Assembly: GCA_933228675.1 (NCBI GenBank)
Contig: OW121743.1
Coordinates: 58,358,406 to 58,422,405 of the forward strand
DNA from: Stomorhina lunata
Taxonomy: Eukaryota; Arthropoda; Insecta; Diptera; Rhiniidae
DNA length: 64,000 nt
Direction: 5' to 3'
Below, piece after piece: positions 22,491-34,169 of this stretch. Positions within the stretch are counted from its first letter, which is position 1. Each line of letters begins with the position of its first letter. The position numbers and the translations under genes were made by a program. The notes beneath the pieces were generated by a model. The model was not told where the DNA came from. It did not search any database and was given only the letters and a program-made list of their open reading frames with translations.

Positions 22491-25400
22491 TATATAAAAT
22501 TTTTTGAAAATTGACTATTTATAGGAAATTTTTTGAAAAAAGACTGTTTATAGAAAATTTTTTGAAAATTGACTATTTATAGGAAATTATTCCAAAATTG
22601 ACTATTTAAAGGAAATTTTTCGAAAATTGACTATTTATAGGAAATTTTTCGAAAATTGACTATTTATAGGAAATTTTTCAAAAATTAACTATTTATAGGA
22701 AATTTTTCGAAAATTGACTATTTATAGGAAATTTTTGGAAAATTGACTATTTATAGGAAATTTTTTGAAAAAAGACTGTTTATAGAAAATTTTTTGAAAA
22801 TTGACTATTTATAGGAAATTATTCCAAAATTGACTATTTAAAGGAAATTTTTCGAAAATTGACTATTTATAGGAAATTTTTCGAAAATTGACTATTTATA
22901 GGAAATTTTTCAAAAATTAACTATTTATAGGAAATTTTTCGAAAATTGACTTTTTATAGGAAATTTTTCGAAAATTGACTATTTATAGGAAATTTTTGGA
23001 AAATTGACTATTTATAGGAAATTTTTTGAAAAAAGACTGTTATAGAAAATTTTTTGAAAATTGACTATTTATAGGAAATTATTCCAAAATTGACTATTTA
23101 AAGGAAATTTTTCGAAAATTGACTATTTATAGGAAATTTTTCGAAAATTGACTATTTATAGGAAATTTTTCGAAAATTGACTATTTATAGGAAATTTTTC
23201 GAAAATTGACTATTTATAGGAAATTTTTCGAAAATTGACTATTTATAGGAAATTTTTCGAAAATTGACTATTTGTAGGTAATTTTTCGAAAATTGACTAT
23301 TTATAGGAAATTTTTTGAAAAAAGACTGTTTATAGAAAATTTTTTGAAAATTGACTATTTATAGGAAATTATTCCAAAATTGACTATTTAAAGGAAATTT
23401 TTCGAAAATTGACTATTTATAGGAAATTTTTCGAAAATTGACTATTTATAGGAAATTTTTCAAAAATTAACTATTTATAGGAAATTTTTCGAAAATTTAC
23501 TATTTATAGGAAATTTTTGGAAAATTGACTATTTATAGGAAATTTTTTGAAAAAAGACTGTTTATAGAAAATTTTTTGAAAATTGACTATTTATAGGAAA
23601 TTATTCCAAAATTGACTATTTAAAGGAAATTTTTCGAAAATTGACTATTTATAGGAAATTTTTCGAAAATTGTCTATTTATAGGAAATTTTTCAAAAATT
23701 AACTATTTATAGGAAATTTTTCGAAAATTGACTTTTTATAGGAAATTTTTCGAAAATTGACTATTTATAGGAAATTTGTGGAAAATTGACTATTTATAGG
23801 AAATTTTTTGAAAAAAGACTGTTATAGAAAATATTTTGAAAATTGACTATTTATAGGAAATTATTCCAAAATTGACTATTTAAAGGAAATTTTTCGAAAA
23901 TTGACTATTTATAGGAAATTTTTCGAAAATTGACTATTTATAGGAAATTTTTCGAAAATTGACTATTTATAGGAAATTTTTCGAAAATTGACTATTTATA
24001 GGAAATTTTTCGAAAATTGACTATTTATAGGAAATTTTTCGAAAATTGACTATTTGTAGGTAATTTTTCGAAAATTGACTATTTATAGGAAATTTTTCGA
24101 AAATTGACTATTTATAGGAAATTTTTCGAAAATTGACTATTTATAGGAAATTTTTCGAAAATTGACTATTTATAGGAAATTTTTCGAAAATTGACTATAG
24201 GAAATTTTTCGAAAATTGACTATTTATAGGAAATTTTTCGAAAATTGACTATTCATAGGAAATTTTTCGAAAACTGACTATTTATAGGAAATTTTTCGAA
24301 AATTGACTATTTATAGGAAATTTTTCGAAAATTGACTATTCATAGGAAATTTTTCAAAAACTGACTATAGGAAATTTTTCGAAAATTGACTATTTATAGG
24401 AAATTTTTCGAAAATTGACTATTTATAGGAAATTTTTCGAAAATTGACTATTTATAGGAAATTTTTCGAAAATTGACTATTTATAGGAAATTTTTCGAAA
24501 ATTGACTATTTATAGGAAATTTTTCGAAAATTGACTATTTATAGGAAATTTTTCGAAAATTGACTATTTATAGGAAATTTTTCGAAAATTGACTATTTAT
24601 AGGAAATTTTTCGAAAATTGACTATAGGAAATTTTTCGAAAATTGACTATAGGAAATTTTTCGAAAATTGACTATTTATAGGAAATTTTTCGAAAATTGA
24701 CTATTTGTAGGAAATTTTTCAAAAATTTACTGTTTATAGGAAATTTTTCGAAAATCGACTATTTATAGGAAATTTTTCGAAAACTAACTATTTATAGGAA
24801 ATTTTTTGAAAATTGACTATTTTTAGGAAATTTTTTCGAAAATTGACTAATTAAAGGACATTTTTTCGAAAATTGACTATTTATAGGAAATTTTTCGATA
24901 ATTTACTATTAATAGGAAATTTTTCGATAATTTACAATTTAAAGGAAATTTTTCGAAAATTGCCTAACTATAGGAAATTTTTCGAAAATTGACTATTTAA
25001 AGAAAATTTTTCGAAAATTGACTATATAAAGGAAATTTTTCGAAAATTGAATATTTATAGGAAATTTTTCGAAAATTGACTATTTATAGGAAATTTTTCA
25101 AAAATTTACTATTTATAGGAAATTTTTCGAAAATTGACTATTTATAGGAAATTTTTCGAAAATTTACTATTTATAGGAAATTTTTCGAAAATTGACTATT
25201 TATAGGAAATTTTTCGAAAATTGACTATGTATAGGAAATTTTTCGAAAATTGACTATTTATAGGAAATTTTTCGAAAATTGACTATTTATAGGAAATTTT
25301 TCGAAAATTGACTATTTATAGGAAATTTTTCGAAAATTGACTATTTATAGGAAATTTTTCGAAAATTTACTATTTATAGGAAATTTTTCGAAAATTTACT

Positions 25401-25950
25401 ATTTATAGGAAATTTTTCGAAAATTGACTATTTATAGGAAATTTTTCAAAAATTGACTATTTATAGGAAATTTTTCGAAAATTTGTAGGAAATTTTTCGA
25501 AAATTGACTATTTATAGGAAATTTTTCGAAAATTGACTATTTGTAGAAAATTTTTCAAAAATTTACTGTTTATAGGAAATTTTTCGAAAATCGACTATTT
25601 ATAGGAAATTTTTCGAAAACTAACTATTTATAGGAAATTTTTTGAAAATTGACTATTTTTAGGAAATTTTTTCGAAAATTGACTAATTAAAGGACATTTT
25701 TTCGAAAATTGACTATTTATAGGAAATTTTTCGATAATTTACAATTTAAAGGAAATTTTTCGAAAATTGACTATTTATAGGAAATTTTTCGAAAATTGAC
25801 TATTTATAGGAAATTTTTCGAAAATTGACTATTTATAGGAAATTTTTCGAAAATTGACTATTTATAGGAAATTTTTCGAAAATTGACTATTTATAGGAAA
25901 TTTTTCGAAAATTGACTATTTATAGGAAATTTTTCGAAAATTGACTATTT
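22490..25950. repeat. Minisatellite array A6, 29-bp unit with higher-order repeats
   Basis: About 115-120 units of 29 bp: TTGACTATTTATAGG followed by AAATTTTTCGAAAA. The unit contains CTATTTATAG, a perfect match to the MEF2 consensus CTA(A/T)4TAG, and the palindrome TTTTCGAAAA. A marked variant (AAAAAAGACTGTTTATAG) occurs at 22542, 22774, 23035, 23324, 23556 and 23817, with spacings 232, 261, 289, 232 and 261. This shows a 782-bp second-order duplication. A different block recurs 836 bp apart (24731 and 25567). The right edge is sharp at about 25950. Confidence 0.96.
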
Positions 25951-27305
25951 GACATTTAAAATGTCATTATCATTGACATGAAGACATTACTCTTTCTTCT
26001 TATCTTCGAAAAACATCATGAGTATGTATAAATTAATATTATTTAATTTTTTTTTATTTTGTTGACAATTTAATTACATTTTAGAATTAAAAAATAATTT
26101 AATAGATTATTTGAAATGTTAATGTTGTAATGACATTTAATGAAAAGTAGGTTAAATGGGAGGGGATTAAATTAGATTAGGGTTTTAAGATTTTGAAAAT
26201 TGTTTTTGTGATAACAAAAACTGATTTATAAAATATTTAATTGTTATCAAAAAGAATCTATAAAATTTACTATATTTCAAATTATGACTTCAAAACACAC
26301 AATCACATTTGGCAAAATTTGACATTCCCTTAGGAAATTTGACTTTTTGTAGGAAAATTTTAATTTGAAAATTCCTAATGCTTATTTTTTTAAGTTTATT
26401 ACTTATTTAATAGAAAAGTTTTTTTAAGTAATGTCTTCAAAGGCAATTATGTAATACCTTAATCTATCCACATTAAAAAAGCTATTACACAATAGCATTT
26501 TCATTTATTACTTTTAGCCAATGATGCTTAGAATCATTAGAAATCATAACCAACGCTGGGGCTTACTGCGTATTTCGATTCGAAAAAAATTATTTTCGAA
26601 AAACAATGCTTTATTTTCGAATCGAACTTGAAGACCTACATTTTTTCAAAAACTCTATTCGATATAATCAATCTTAGCCATAGCCCATTGCGCTTAAAAA
26701 AAAAAAAAACTTTTCTTAAAATAGTAATTATTCCCTTATGCCATAAATTTTTCAACTATTCAAAATTTATTTGGAAAATTTACCGCCCCTCAGCAATTAA
26801 CCTAAATTTAATTTTGTTATTATAAATTTTGCTATAATTGAAGTGTAAAATATTTGAAACCCCTTCTCATTATTATTTAGTTCACGCAATTTCTTGTTTT
26901 TTCTGCTTTATTTTAATACAAAAAAAAACCTACTTCAAATAATATTAGTTAATAATTTATATAATAAAATCACGTTGTATTAAAAATACATAAATTATTC
27001 ATTCATGAGGAATTAAGAGGAGAAAAAAAAAAGAATGTGAAAATTAAATTGCAAATTAGAGGAGGTGCGTGTTGAACGCACTGCGTTTATAATTATAGGT
27101 ATTAGAATATAAGGTATAAGGAATCGCAAAAAAAAGTGTGTAGCTCCATATTTTTAATGAATATTTTAAGAATTTGGAGCGAAAATACGCATTTTAAGCA
27201 TCAGAAATCATGTTAAAGAAATATGATAATTATGAAATTGTTTTAATTATAAAGTTGATGTTTGGACCTGGCGTTGCCTATGGTTTTCAATGTTTTAATT
27301 TTGTA
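25951..27305. other. AT-rich unique sequence, no gene
   Basis: A 13-bp inverted repeat, TTCGATTCGAAAA (26574-26586) and its complement (26614-26626), flanks an AT-rich loop. Nothing else is recognisable. Confidence 0.45.
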
Positions 27306-27309
27306 TATA

Positions 27310-28230
27310 AGATTCCTAAAATACTCTCCTTTCTTCCTTCCCTTAAGAAAAGAACGGGCTTAAAATTCCATATTTAATAGTTCAGAGGGAAAGTGACAAT
27401 GCTTTAAATGCTTTTTTTGTGAGGGGCTTAAAGTTCCCCCGCGTCCTAAACTCTTAACTTTGAAGAAGGTTGAGAGAAGTTCGAAGATTTCAGATTTTTC
27501 AAAAATACGCGACAATAAAATTTTCCTTTTCATGGGCAACCGAGCTCCTCCTGGTCCGATCCTTAATCTTTCCTAACCAATCTTAAATACATATGATTAA
27601 ATACATATGATGTCGGTAATACAAAGTTTTTAGGCTCTACTTCCAATCATTCTTAAGATACAAAATAATAATTTTTTTCTTGCTACAAGGGGCGGTAGGT
27701 AAGTTCATGTCGAAACTTTTCTCATTAAAAAAAGAGGCTGCTTTTAGTTTGAATTTTCTTTAAATGGGAAGTGAAATTCCCCTGCTCCGTTCTTACATTT
27801 TTTTTTCTAACTTCACTCGTAAAAAAAAGGCGGCTTTTCATAGTTGAAGCACTATTTCTTTTATATTTATGAAGTTACACGACATTTATTATTTTATTTG
27901 TATGAGGGGAAAAGGTTCACTCTGCTCCTAACCGCCAAAAATGTTGTATAAACTTCCCTCATAAAGAAAAAACGTAACTGTTCATAGTTTGACATATCTT
28001 TAATATTCAAAGGTAAGAATTTTCTTTGAATGGGAAGAGGAATACCTTGCCTCCGCTCCTTTCCTATATTTTGTTTTCAAACTTCTTTCGTAAAGAAAAA
28101 AAGTCTCTAGTATAAATTTGGAAAGCTATATCCTCTATTAGTTATGAAGATACTTAACAATTGGTATGGGGGTGAAACTCCCCTGCTCCGATTTATTTCA
28201 TTTTTGTAATTTGTAAACAAAAAAGGCACT
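27310..28230. repeat. Diverged ~130-bp tandem repeat, block 1
   Basis: Successive units of roughly 115-155 bp share a GC-rich box (forms such as GTGAAATTCCCCTGCTCCG and GTGAAACTCCCCTGCTCCG). The box is preceded by a GAAGTTACACGAC-like line and followed by T-rich sequence and CTTCNNTCGTAAAGAAAAA. Boxes are at about 27421, 27534, 27766, 27903, 28037 and 28167. Copies are strongly diverged, so the array is old. Confidence 0.75.
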
Positions 28231-28980
28231 TGAATGAAGTTTGTAATATTTTATAATAATTTAGAGAATCATTGTAAGTATTAATAATGGTATAATAATT
28301 ATTTAAACTCTGAACTAGGTTTTAAAATAAATATACACACACATGTCGATTACAGACTCTCAGGAATGAAAAAAAATTATTTAAATTCCTATTATATAAC
28401 AATTTTCCTTTTGATCTTCAACAAAATATATGTTACCTTGGCAACTCTATCCCAAATTACTCTCACTCTCTTCTACTCTACTGCCATCAGGGATGGAAAA
28501 TGGCTTTCTTGATTTTGTACCAAATATGAAAACAAATTTTACTTTTTAGATCATGGTTGAAACATTTTTTATATAGAATATATTCACCCTATCGCGAATA
28601 TCATTTCCCATGGGAATCGTGTTCCCAGAACTTTTTTCTTAAATGTTTTACAGTGTAAAAAAAGTTTTGGAAACAAGATTTCCATGGGAGATAATATTCG
28701 CGATGGGGGTGATTGTATTAAAAATTTAACATGTTGGCTTCAAAAAATTACACATTTGACGGGTATCAAATTCTAAACTTTACAATGGATCTTATATGCT
28801 CACGTTGGATTCGAAAAACGATTAAAATTTAACAATTGAAGTTTACATTAAAATTCCTTTTGACAAATTTTCGAGTAATGAAAATGGGTACTAATATTTT
28901 TCAGGTAATGAAAATAGTCTTATACCCACTTTTACAGAACAAATAGACTAGAAATTAATTTAAATTATAGAATTTTATAT

Positions 28981-29520
28981 AAAGGATGTCCAAACTAGAA
29001 CGCAATTTTTAAATGACTGATGTAGCAATCGAATTTTTTCTCTGGCTATATGACATGTGGCGCCGTCTTGTTGAAAGCACACGCCTACACATTAATTTCT
29101 TCAATTATAGGCAAGAAAAAACTGGTTATCATTTCGCGATACCGAACACCATTGACTGTTTGCACTTGACCTGCCTCATTTTCAAGGTCCTCATTTTAAA
29201 AGGTCCAGTGATTCCTCCAGCCCAAAAACCACACCACACAGTGACACGTTGAGGATGCATTTGCTTCTCGTGAATCACTCTAGGATTTTCCTCACCCCAA
29301 ATGCGACAATTCTGCCTTCAAGATGGAAATGGGCCTCGTCACTGAAGATGATTGTATCTTCAAAATTAGCATTTTCATGTCGTCTTTTCAATACCCAATT
29401 AACGAACACGATATCTCATTCTGTCTACTTTGCGATATAATAAAGTTTCACGATTTTTTTTAAATATCTGTGTTTAATTTAAAATTTAAAAATTGTGTTC
29501 TAGTTGGGACACCCTTTAAA
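28981..29520 (-). mobile_element. Short mariner-type element with terminal inverted repeats
   Basis: The ends AAAGGATGTCCAAACTAGAA (28981) and the reverse complement of TTCTAGTTGGGACACCCTTT (about 29498-29517) form imperfect terminal repeats of about 30 bp. Only about 540 bp lie between the outer ends, so this is an internally deleted copy of a mariner family distinct from the rosa-like copies by its termini. Confidence 0.7.
29020..29405 (-). pseudogene. Mariner-type transposase, central fragment
   Basis: On the minus strand the pieces IIFSDEAHFHLEG (first catalytic Asp), NCRIWGEENPRVIHE, MHPQRVTVWCGFWAGGI and FQQDGATCH (second Asp, near 29050-29070) appear in two or three frames. The N-terminal DNA-binding part and the region with the third Asp are absent. 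It is clearly inactive. The family cannot be decided because the D-to-D spacing is lost. Confidence 0.75.
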
Positions 29521-30197
29521 TAAGAAAGTAATGTAGTGGGGCTCAACCGATTCTGTGGTACTCTAAACTACCATGTTCCGGTGAACAATTTTCAACATAT
29601 TTAGAAGATTTTGTAAGGCTTAGAAAAATATCTTACAGTATGATAGCTAGGTCAAGTGTGGTCCGCTTGTCATGAGATATTAAAGCGATTTTTAAATGAA
29701 GATCTTATATGGGAGGTAGGGTTACTTACAGCGAAACTTTGCATATTATTGCTTAAATTTTATGAAATTTCAAAAAATTGTGGCTGCCATGAGCCCGCAT
29801 CTCAATTACGGGGTTCCGGTCCTGTAGTAAGTACCTGAAATAAGGCACCTACTTAGGCCAATTTCAATGGAAATGTTTTTAAAATTGCACTTGAACTTTA
29901 AATCAACTCAGAGTCAAACGGAATACTATAAGTTAGTCTCACGCCCATTTAGATGTTACAAACATCAGACCAATAGGACCGAAAGTTAATCGTGTTTTAA
30001 AGCTACTTATGAAAAATCACTTTACAGTTTTAGTCTTCCAGAAACTTTATTATCAAAAAGTAAAAATTAAGAATTAAAAATTGTATCAAGTAGGACGCGG
30101 TAGTGCCACGGTACCAATCAGGTTAAAAATGTATCAAAAAAAGTACAATTGTACCAAATCTGCTATCCCTGTCTCATATTACTCTCACTCTCTTCCA

Positions 30198-30600
30198 ACA
30201 TAAACCCAAACAAAGCTGCCATATGTATTTCAAAACTCCTCACTCCTATAATGTTGCCATATTTATGCATGAAAGCAAATTTTATAGCTTTAAAGCTTTT
30301 TATAGCTTTTTCTGTAAACAGAATAAATTTGTAATTTCGTTGAGCTTTTAAGATTTATCTAAACCTGGCATAGGCATTGTACAATTATATCATGTTTGCC
30401 ATCCCTGTTCAGCCACAACTCCAAACAAAGCTGCCACATGTGTTTTAAAACTCCTCACTTACACAATGTTGCCATATTTGGCCACTAAAGTACATTTTAT
30501 AGCTTTATCGAGGGGACATGATTAATATTTATTCTCTGTAAACAGATTAAATATGTAATTTTGTTGAGCTTTTAAGATTTATCTTAACACACAAGCTCCT
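30198..30600. repeat. ~215-bp duplication with a hAT-like end between copies
   Basis: CAAACAAAGCTGCCA...AAAACTCCTCACT...ATGTTGCCATATTT...GTTGAGCTTTTAAGATTTATCT is present at about 30208-30358 and again at 30422-30592. Between them, TGTACAATTATATCATG...CCATCCCTG (30379-30407) is a solo, reverse-oriented hAT-like 5' end. Confidence 0.8.
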
Positions 30601-31430
30601 GATAAATCCCCAGCCCCAGGGATTTTATATAACTAGATTGTGTCCTTAATAATTTGTTATTTTTAGCAGAAAATTATCAACAACAACGAACGAAAAATCA
30701 ACAAATAAAAGCAAATATTTAATGAAAACATCATGTAAAAACCCAAACAAAATAAATAAAATTTGCAAAGATAACATATGATGTCGATATACTACGATTC
30801 ACAGAGATAACAACAAAAAAAAAAATCTACAACCAAGCCAACCACTCAAACAAAATGGCCTGGCCTGATACGCCTGAATAACTAGGACACGAGCCATAAT
30901 GGGATGTTGAACAAACAGCCTCCTACTCCCTATTCCCTCTTTGCTGTATAAACCACTCACTCACTCATCCCTTTTCCTCTTATATTTCCCTATTTGACGT
31001 TTTGTAATTGCAAAGTAGGAGGAAGCCGAGTGTCAAAGTTGTGGTTGTGTTATCTGGCGCCATTTGCATTAGTTTCCAGTTAATGATTTTAGTACACAAA
31101 AAAAAAAAAAACGTTACATATTTAAAAATCTGTTTTCGTTGCTGTTACTAACGCTACAAATATTGAAAAATTTGCAAGTTTAATGATAAAATTTTTTCCC
31201 CACTTTTTTTTTTTTTTGCTTTTTTGGGAAATTTATCATGATATAAAGTACCAGATAAGACTCATGTGTAGGCGGTTTGTGCGGCCGGATTTGTTTAGGA
31301 TTCCATATATTTTTGGTAACATTATGTCGTCCTTGTACTGACAACAAATATTACAGAATATTTTATAATACAAAATTAATTCTAAGGGAAAGTGCGAAGA
31401 AATTTAATGAAATACAAAATTAAATTTATG
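30601..31430. other. Unique sequence, no gene
   Basis: It is moderately complex (30880-31080), with homopolymer runs. No reading frame or repeat is supported. Confidence 0.45.
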
Positions 31431-32335
31431 TAATAATATTATATGTTTGGAGGAGCAAGGTTGGGCCCCTACTTCCTGTTTTTAAAAATTTTAAATAACA
31501 TTTCTAATGGCCTCTGACTACCCTAAATCTCGCTGATAAGAAAAAAGATATTTTTAAGTTTTAGTACTTTATCTAAAATAGTTTAATATTTAAGAAATTT
31601 GTTAAAAGGGAGATATAGTCCTCCCCTGCTCCTATCCTAACATAATCTTAGTCGAAACTATTCTTAGTGAGTTAAACAAATATTCCTCCTACGTTTTCCT
31701 TAGCAAAACTGTAATCTTTAAAATAACTACTTCTAAATATTTTAAGGGTAGGCTGCAATTATTATTATTTTTTTCAGTGGGTAAGGTCCATCCCCTACTC
31801 CCATCTTGTTTTTTTTTTACCAAACGTTGCTCTTTGACAAAAAGTTTGGGGTTTATATTTTGCATTATCCGATGATACACGGAAATAAATGTTTTATTTG
31901 TATAAGGAACAAAGTATCCTCCTCCCCGATCATTTCACATTTTATACGATAAAAATTACGTTTTCCGTTCCTTAATATTTGTGACTGTATCCTTAATATT
32001 TGTGCCTAAAGATCAGCCACTGTTCAACAAATCATTTGCAATAAAATTTGAAGGCTATTCCTTTAATAGTTACAAAGATATACGACATTAAAAATTTTGT
32101 TTGTATGGAGGGCGAAAAACCCCCTGCGCCGTTACTTTCTGAATAAATAAAATTTTTCGACAAAATGTTGGTTGTACAAAGTTCGAAAGGTCTTCTGAAG
32201 ATACTTTATTATAAGTAATTTCTCTCTATGGGGGCGCAACTCCCCCTGCCCGATCCTGTTTCCTTTAATAAACGTTTTGAGACTTTAACTTTAGTAATTT
32301 TGAAGTCACACGATTTTTCGTGCTTTTTAAGGGGA
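31430..32335. repeat. Diverged ~130-bp tandem repeat, block 2
   Basis: This is the same repeat type as 27310-28230. GC-rich boxes such as GGCGAAAAACCCCCTGCGCCG and GGCGCAACTCCCCCTGCCCG lie at about 31448, 31610, 31775, 31903, 32105 and 32230, in the same orientation as block 1. The palindromic array A7 starts directly after the last unit. Confidence 0.72.
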
Positions 32336-32339
32336 ACGT

Positions 32340-33240
32340 CAAAGGAAAATTGTTTTATCGAAAAATTTTCTATAGAAAAATTTTTTTATCGAAAAATTTT
32401 CTATAGAAAAATTTTTTTAACGAAAAATTTTCTATAGAAAAATTTTTTAATTTTTATAGAAAAATTTTTTTTAACGAAAAATTTTCTATAGAAAAATTTT
32501 TTAACGAAAAATTTTCTATAGAAAAATTTTTTTAACGAAAAGTTTTCTATAGAAAAATTTTTTTAACGAAAAATTTTCTATAGAAAAATTTTTTTAACGA
32601 AAAATTTTCTATAGAAAAATTTTTTTAACGAAAAATTTTCTATAGAAAAATTTTTTTAACGAAAAATTTTCTATAGAAAAATTTTTTTAACGAAAAATTT
32701 TCTATAGAAAAATTTTTTTAACGAAAAATTTTCTATAGAAAAATTTTTTTAACGAAAAATTTTCTATAGAAAAATTTTTTTAACGAAAAATTTTCTATAG
32801 AAAAATTTTTTTAACGAAAAATTTTCTATAGAAAAATTTTTTTAACGAAAAATTTTCTATAGAAAAATTTTTTTAACGAAAAATTTTCTATAGAAAAATT
32901 TTTTTAACGAAAAATTTTCTATAGAAAAATTTTTTTAACGAAAAATTTTCTATAAAAAAATTTTTTTAACGAAAAATTTTCTATAGAAAAATTTTTTTAA
33001 CGAAAAATTTTCTATAGAAAAATTTTTTTAACGAAAAATTTTCTATAGAAAAATTTTTTTAACGAAAAATTTTCTATAGAAAAATTTTTTTAACGAAAAA
33101 TTTTCTATAGAAAAATTTTTTTAACGAAAAATTTTCTATAGAAAAATTTTTTTAACGAAAAATTTTCTATAGAAAAATTTTTTTAACGAAAAATTTTCTG
33201 TAGAAAAATTTTTTTAACGAAAAATTTTCAATAGAAAAAT
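32340..33240. repeat. Array A7a, 31-bp unit with CTATAG core
   Basis: About 29 near-identical units: AACGAAAAATTTTCTATAG followed by AAAAATTTTTTT. The core TTTTCTATAGAAAA is shared with A1-A3 and A8-A10. The block is homogeneous except at its left edge. Confidence 0.95.
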
Positions 33241-33660
33241 TTTGTTTTAACAAAAAATTTTCTATAGAAAAATTTTGTTTTAACAAAAAATTTTCTATAG
33301 AAAAATTTTGTTTTAACAAAAAATTTTCTATAGAAAAATTTTGTTTTAACAAAAAATTTTCTATAGAAAAATTTTGTTTTAACAAAAAATTTTCTATAGA
33401 AAAATTTTGTTTTAACAAAAAATTTTCTATAGAAAAATTTTGTTTTAACAAAAAATTTTCTATAGAAAAATTTTGTTTTAACAAAAAATTTTCTATAGAA
33501 AAATTTTGTTTTTACAAAAAATTTTCTATAGAAAAATTTTGTTTTAACAAAAAATTTTCTATAGAAAAATTTTGTTTTAACAAAAAATTTTCTATAGAAA
33601 AATTTTGTTTTAACAAAAAATTTTATATAGAAAAATTTTTTTTTAACAAAAAATTTTCTA
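33240..33660. repeat. Array A7b, 33-bp unit
   Basis: About 12 units in which the spacer changes from TTTTTTTAACG to TTTTGTTTTAACA, giving a 33-bp period. Because 33 is a multiple of three, the reverse strand stays open for about 105 codons (33167-33484) as an 11-residue repeat, QNFSIENFLLK. I regard that frame as a by-product. Confidence 0.93.
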
Positions 33661-33689
33661 AAGAAAAATTTTCTATAGACAAATTTTTT

Positions 33690-34169
33690 AACGAAAAATT
33701 TTCTAAAGAAAAATTTTTTAACGAAAAATTTTAAAATAAGATAAAAGCAAAGAAATTTTCTAAAAATTTACATGAAATTTTTAAAAAGGAAATTTTTCAA
33801 AAATTTCATAATTTCACAGGTAATTTTTAAAAAATTTCTTCTTTTTATAGAAAATCTTTCTTTTTTTTATTTTTTAGGAAATTTTTAAAATTTTTTTTTA
33901 CTTTTATAGGAAATTTTTCAAAAATTTCGAACGAAAAATTTTCTAAAGAAAAATTTTTTAACGAAAAATTTGAAAATAAGATAAAAGCAAAGAAATTTTC
34001 TAAAAATTTACATGAAATTTTTAAAAAGGAAATTTTTCAAAAATTTCATAATTTCACAGGTAATTTTTAAAAAATTTCTTCTTTTTATAGAAAATCTTTC
34101 TTATTTTTTTATTTTTTAGGAAATTTTTAAAATTTTTTTTTACTTTTATAGGAAATTTTTCAAAAATTT
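33690..34169. repeat. 240-bp tandem duplication at array boundary
   Basis: A segment containing AATAAGATAAAAGCAAAGAAA and TTCATAATTTCACAGGTAA occurs twice with an offset of 240 bp (ATAAAAGCAA at 33741 and 33981). It joins array A7b to A7c. Confidence 0.88.

Larger units (their letters stand above)
28488..30171 (-). mobile_element. hAT-like non-autonomous element, copy d (reverse)
   Basis: The left end CAGGGATGGAAAATGGCTTTC and following sequence is the reverse complement of the family 3' end. The right end (AAAAGTACAATTGTACC...ATCCCTG) is the reverse complement of the 5' end. The flanking 8-mers do not match. Instead ATTACTCTCACTCTCTTC stands just outside both ends (about 28456 and 30178), so host sequence was duplicated or the ends come from two insertions. 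Mariner remnant inside. Confidence 0.65.

Noticed and set aside
28488..30171. 8-bp target duplication for hAT-like copy d
   Set aside because: ACTGCCAT and TCTCATAT do not match; the ends are listed by similarity only.
33167..33484. 105-codon frame with an 11-residue repeat
   Set aside because: Arises from the 33-bp unit of array A7b; no unique sequence, start context or homology.
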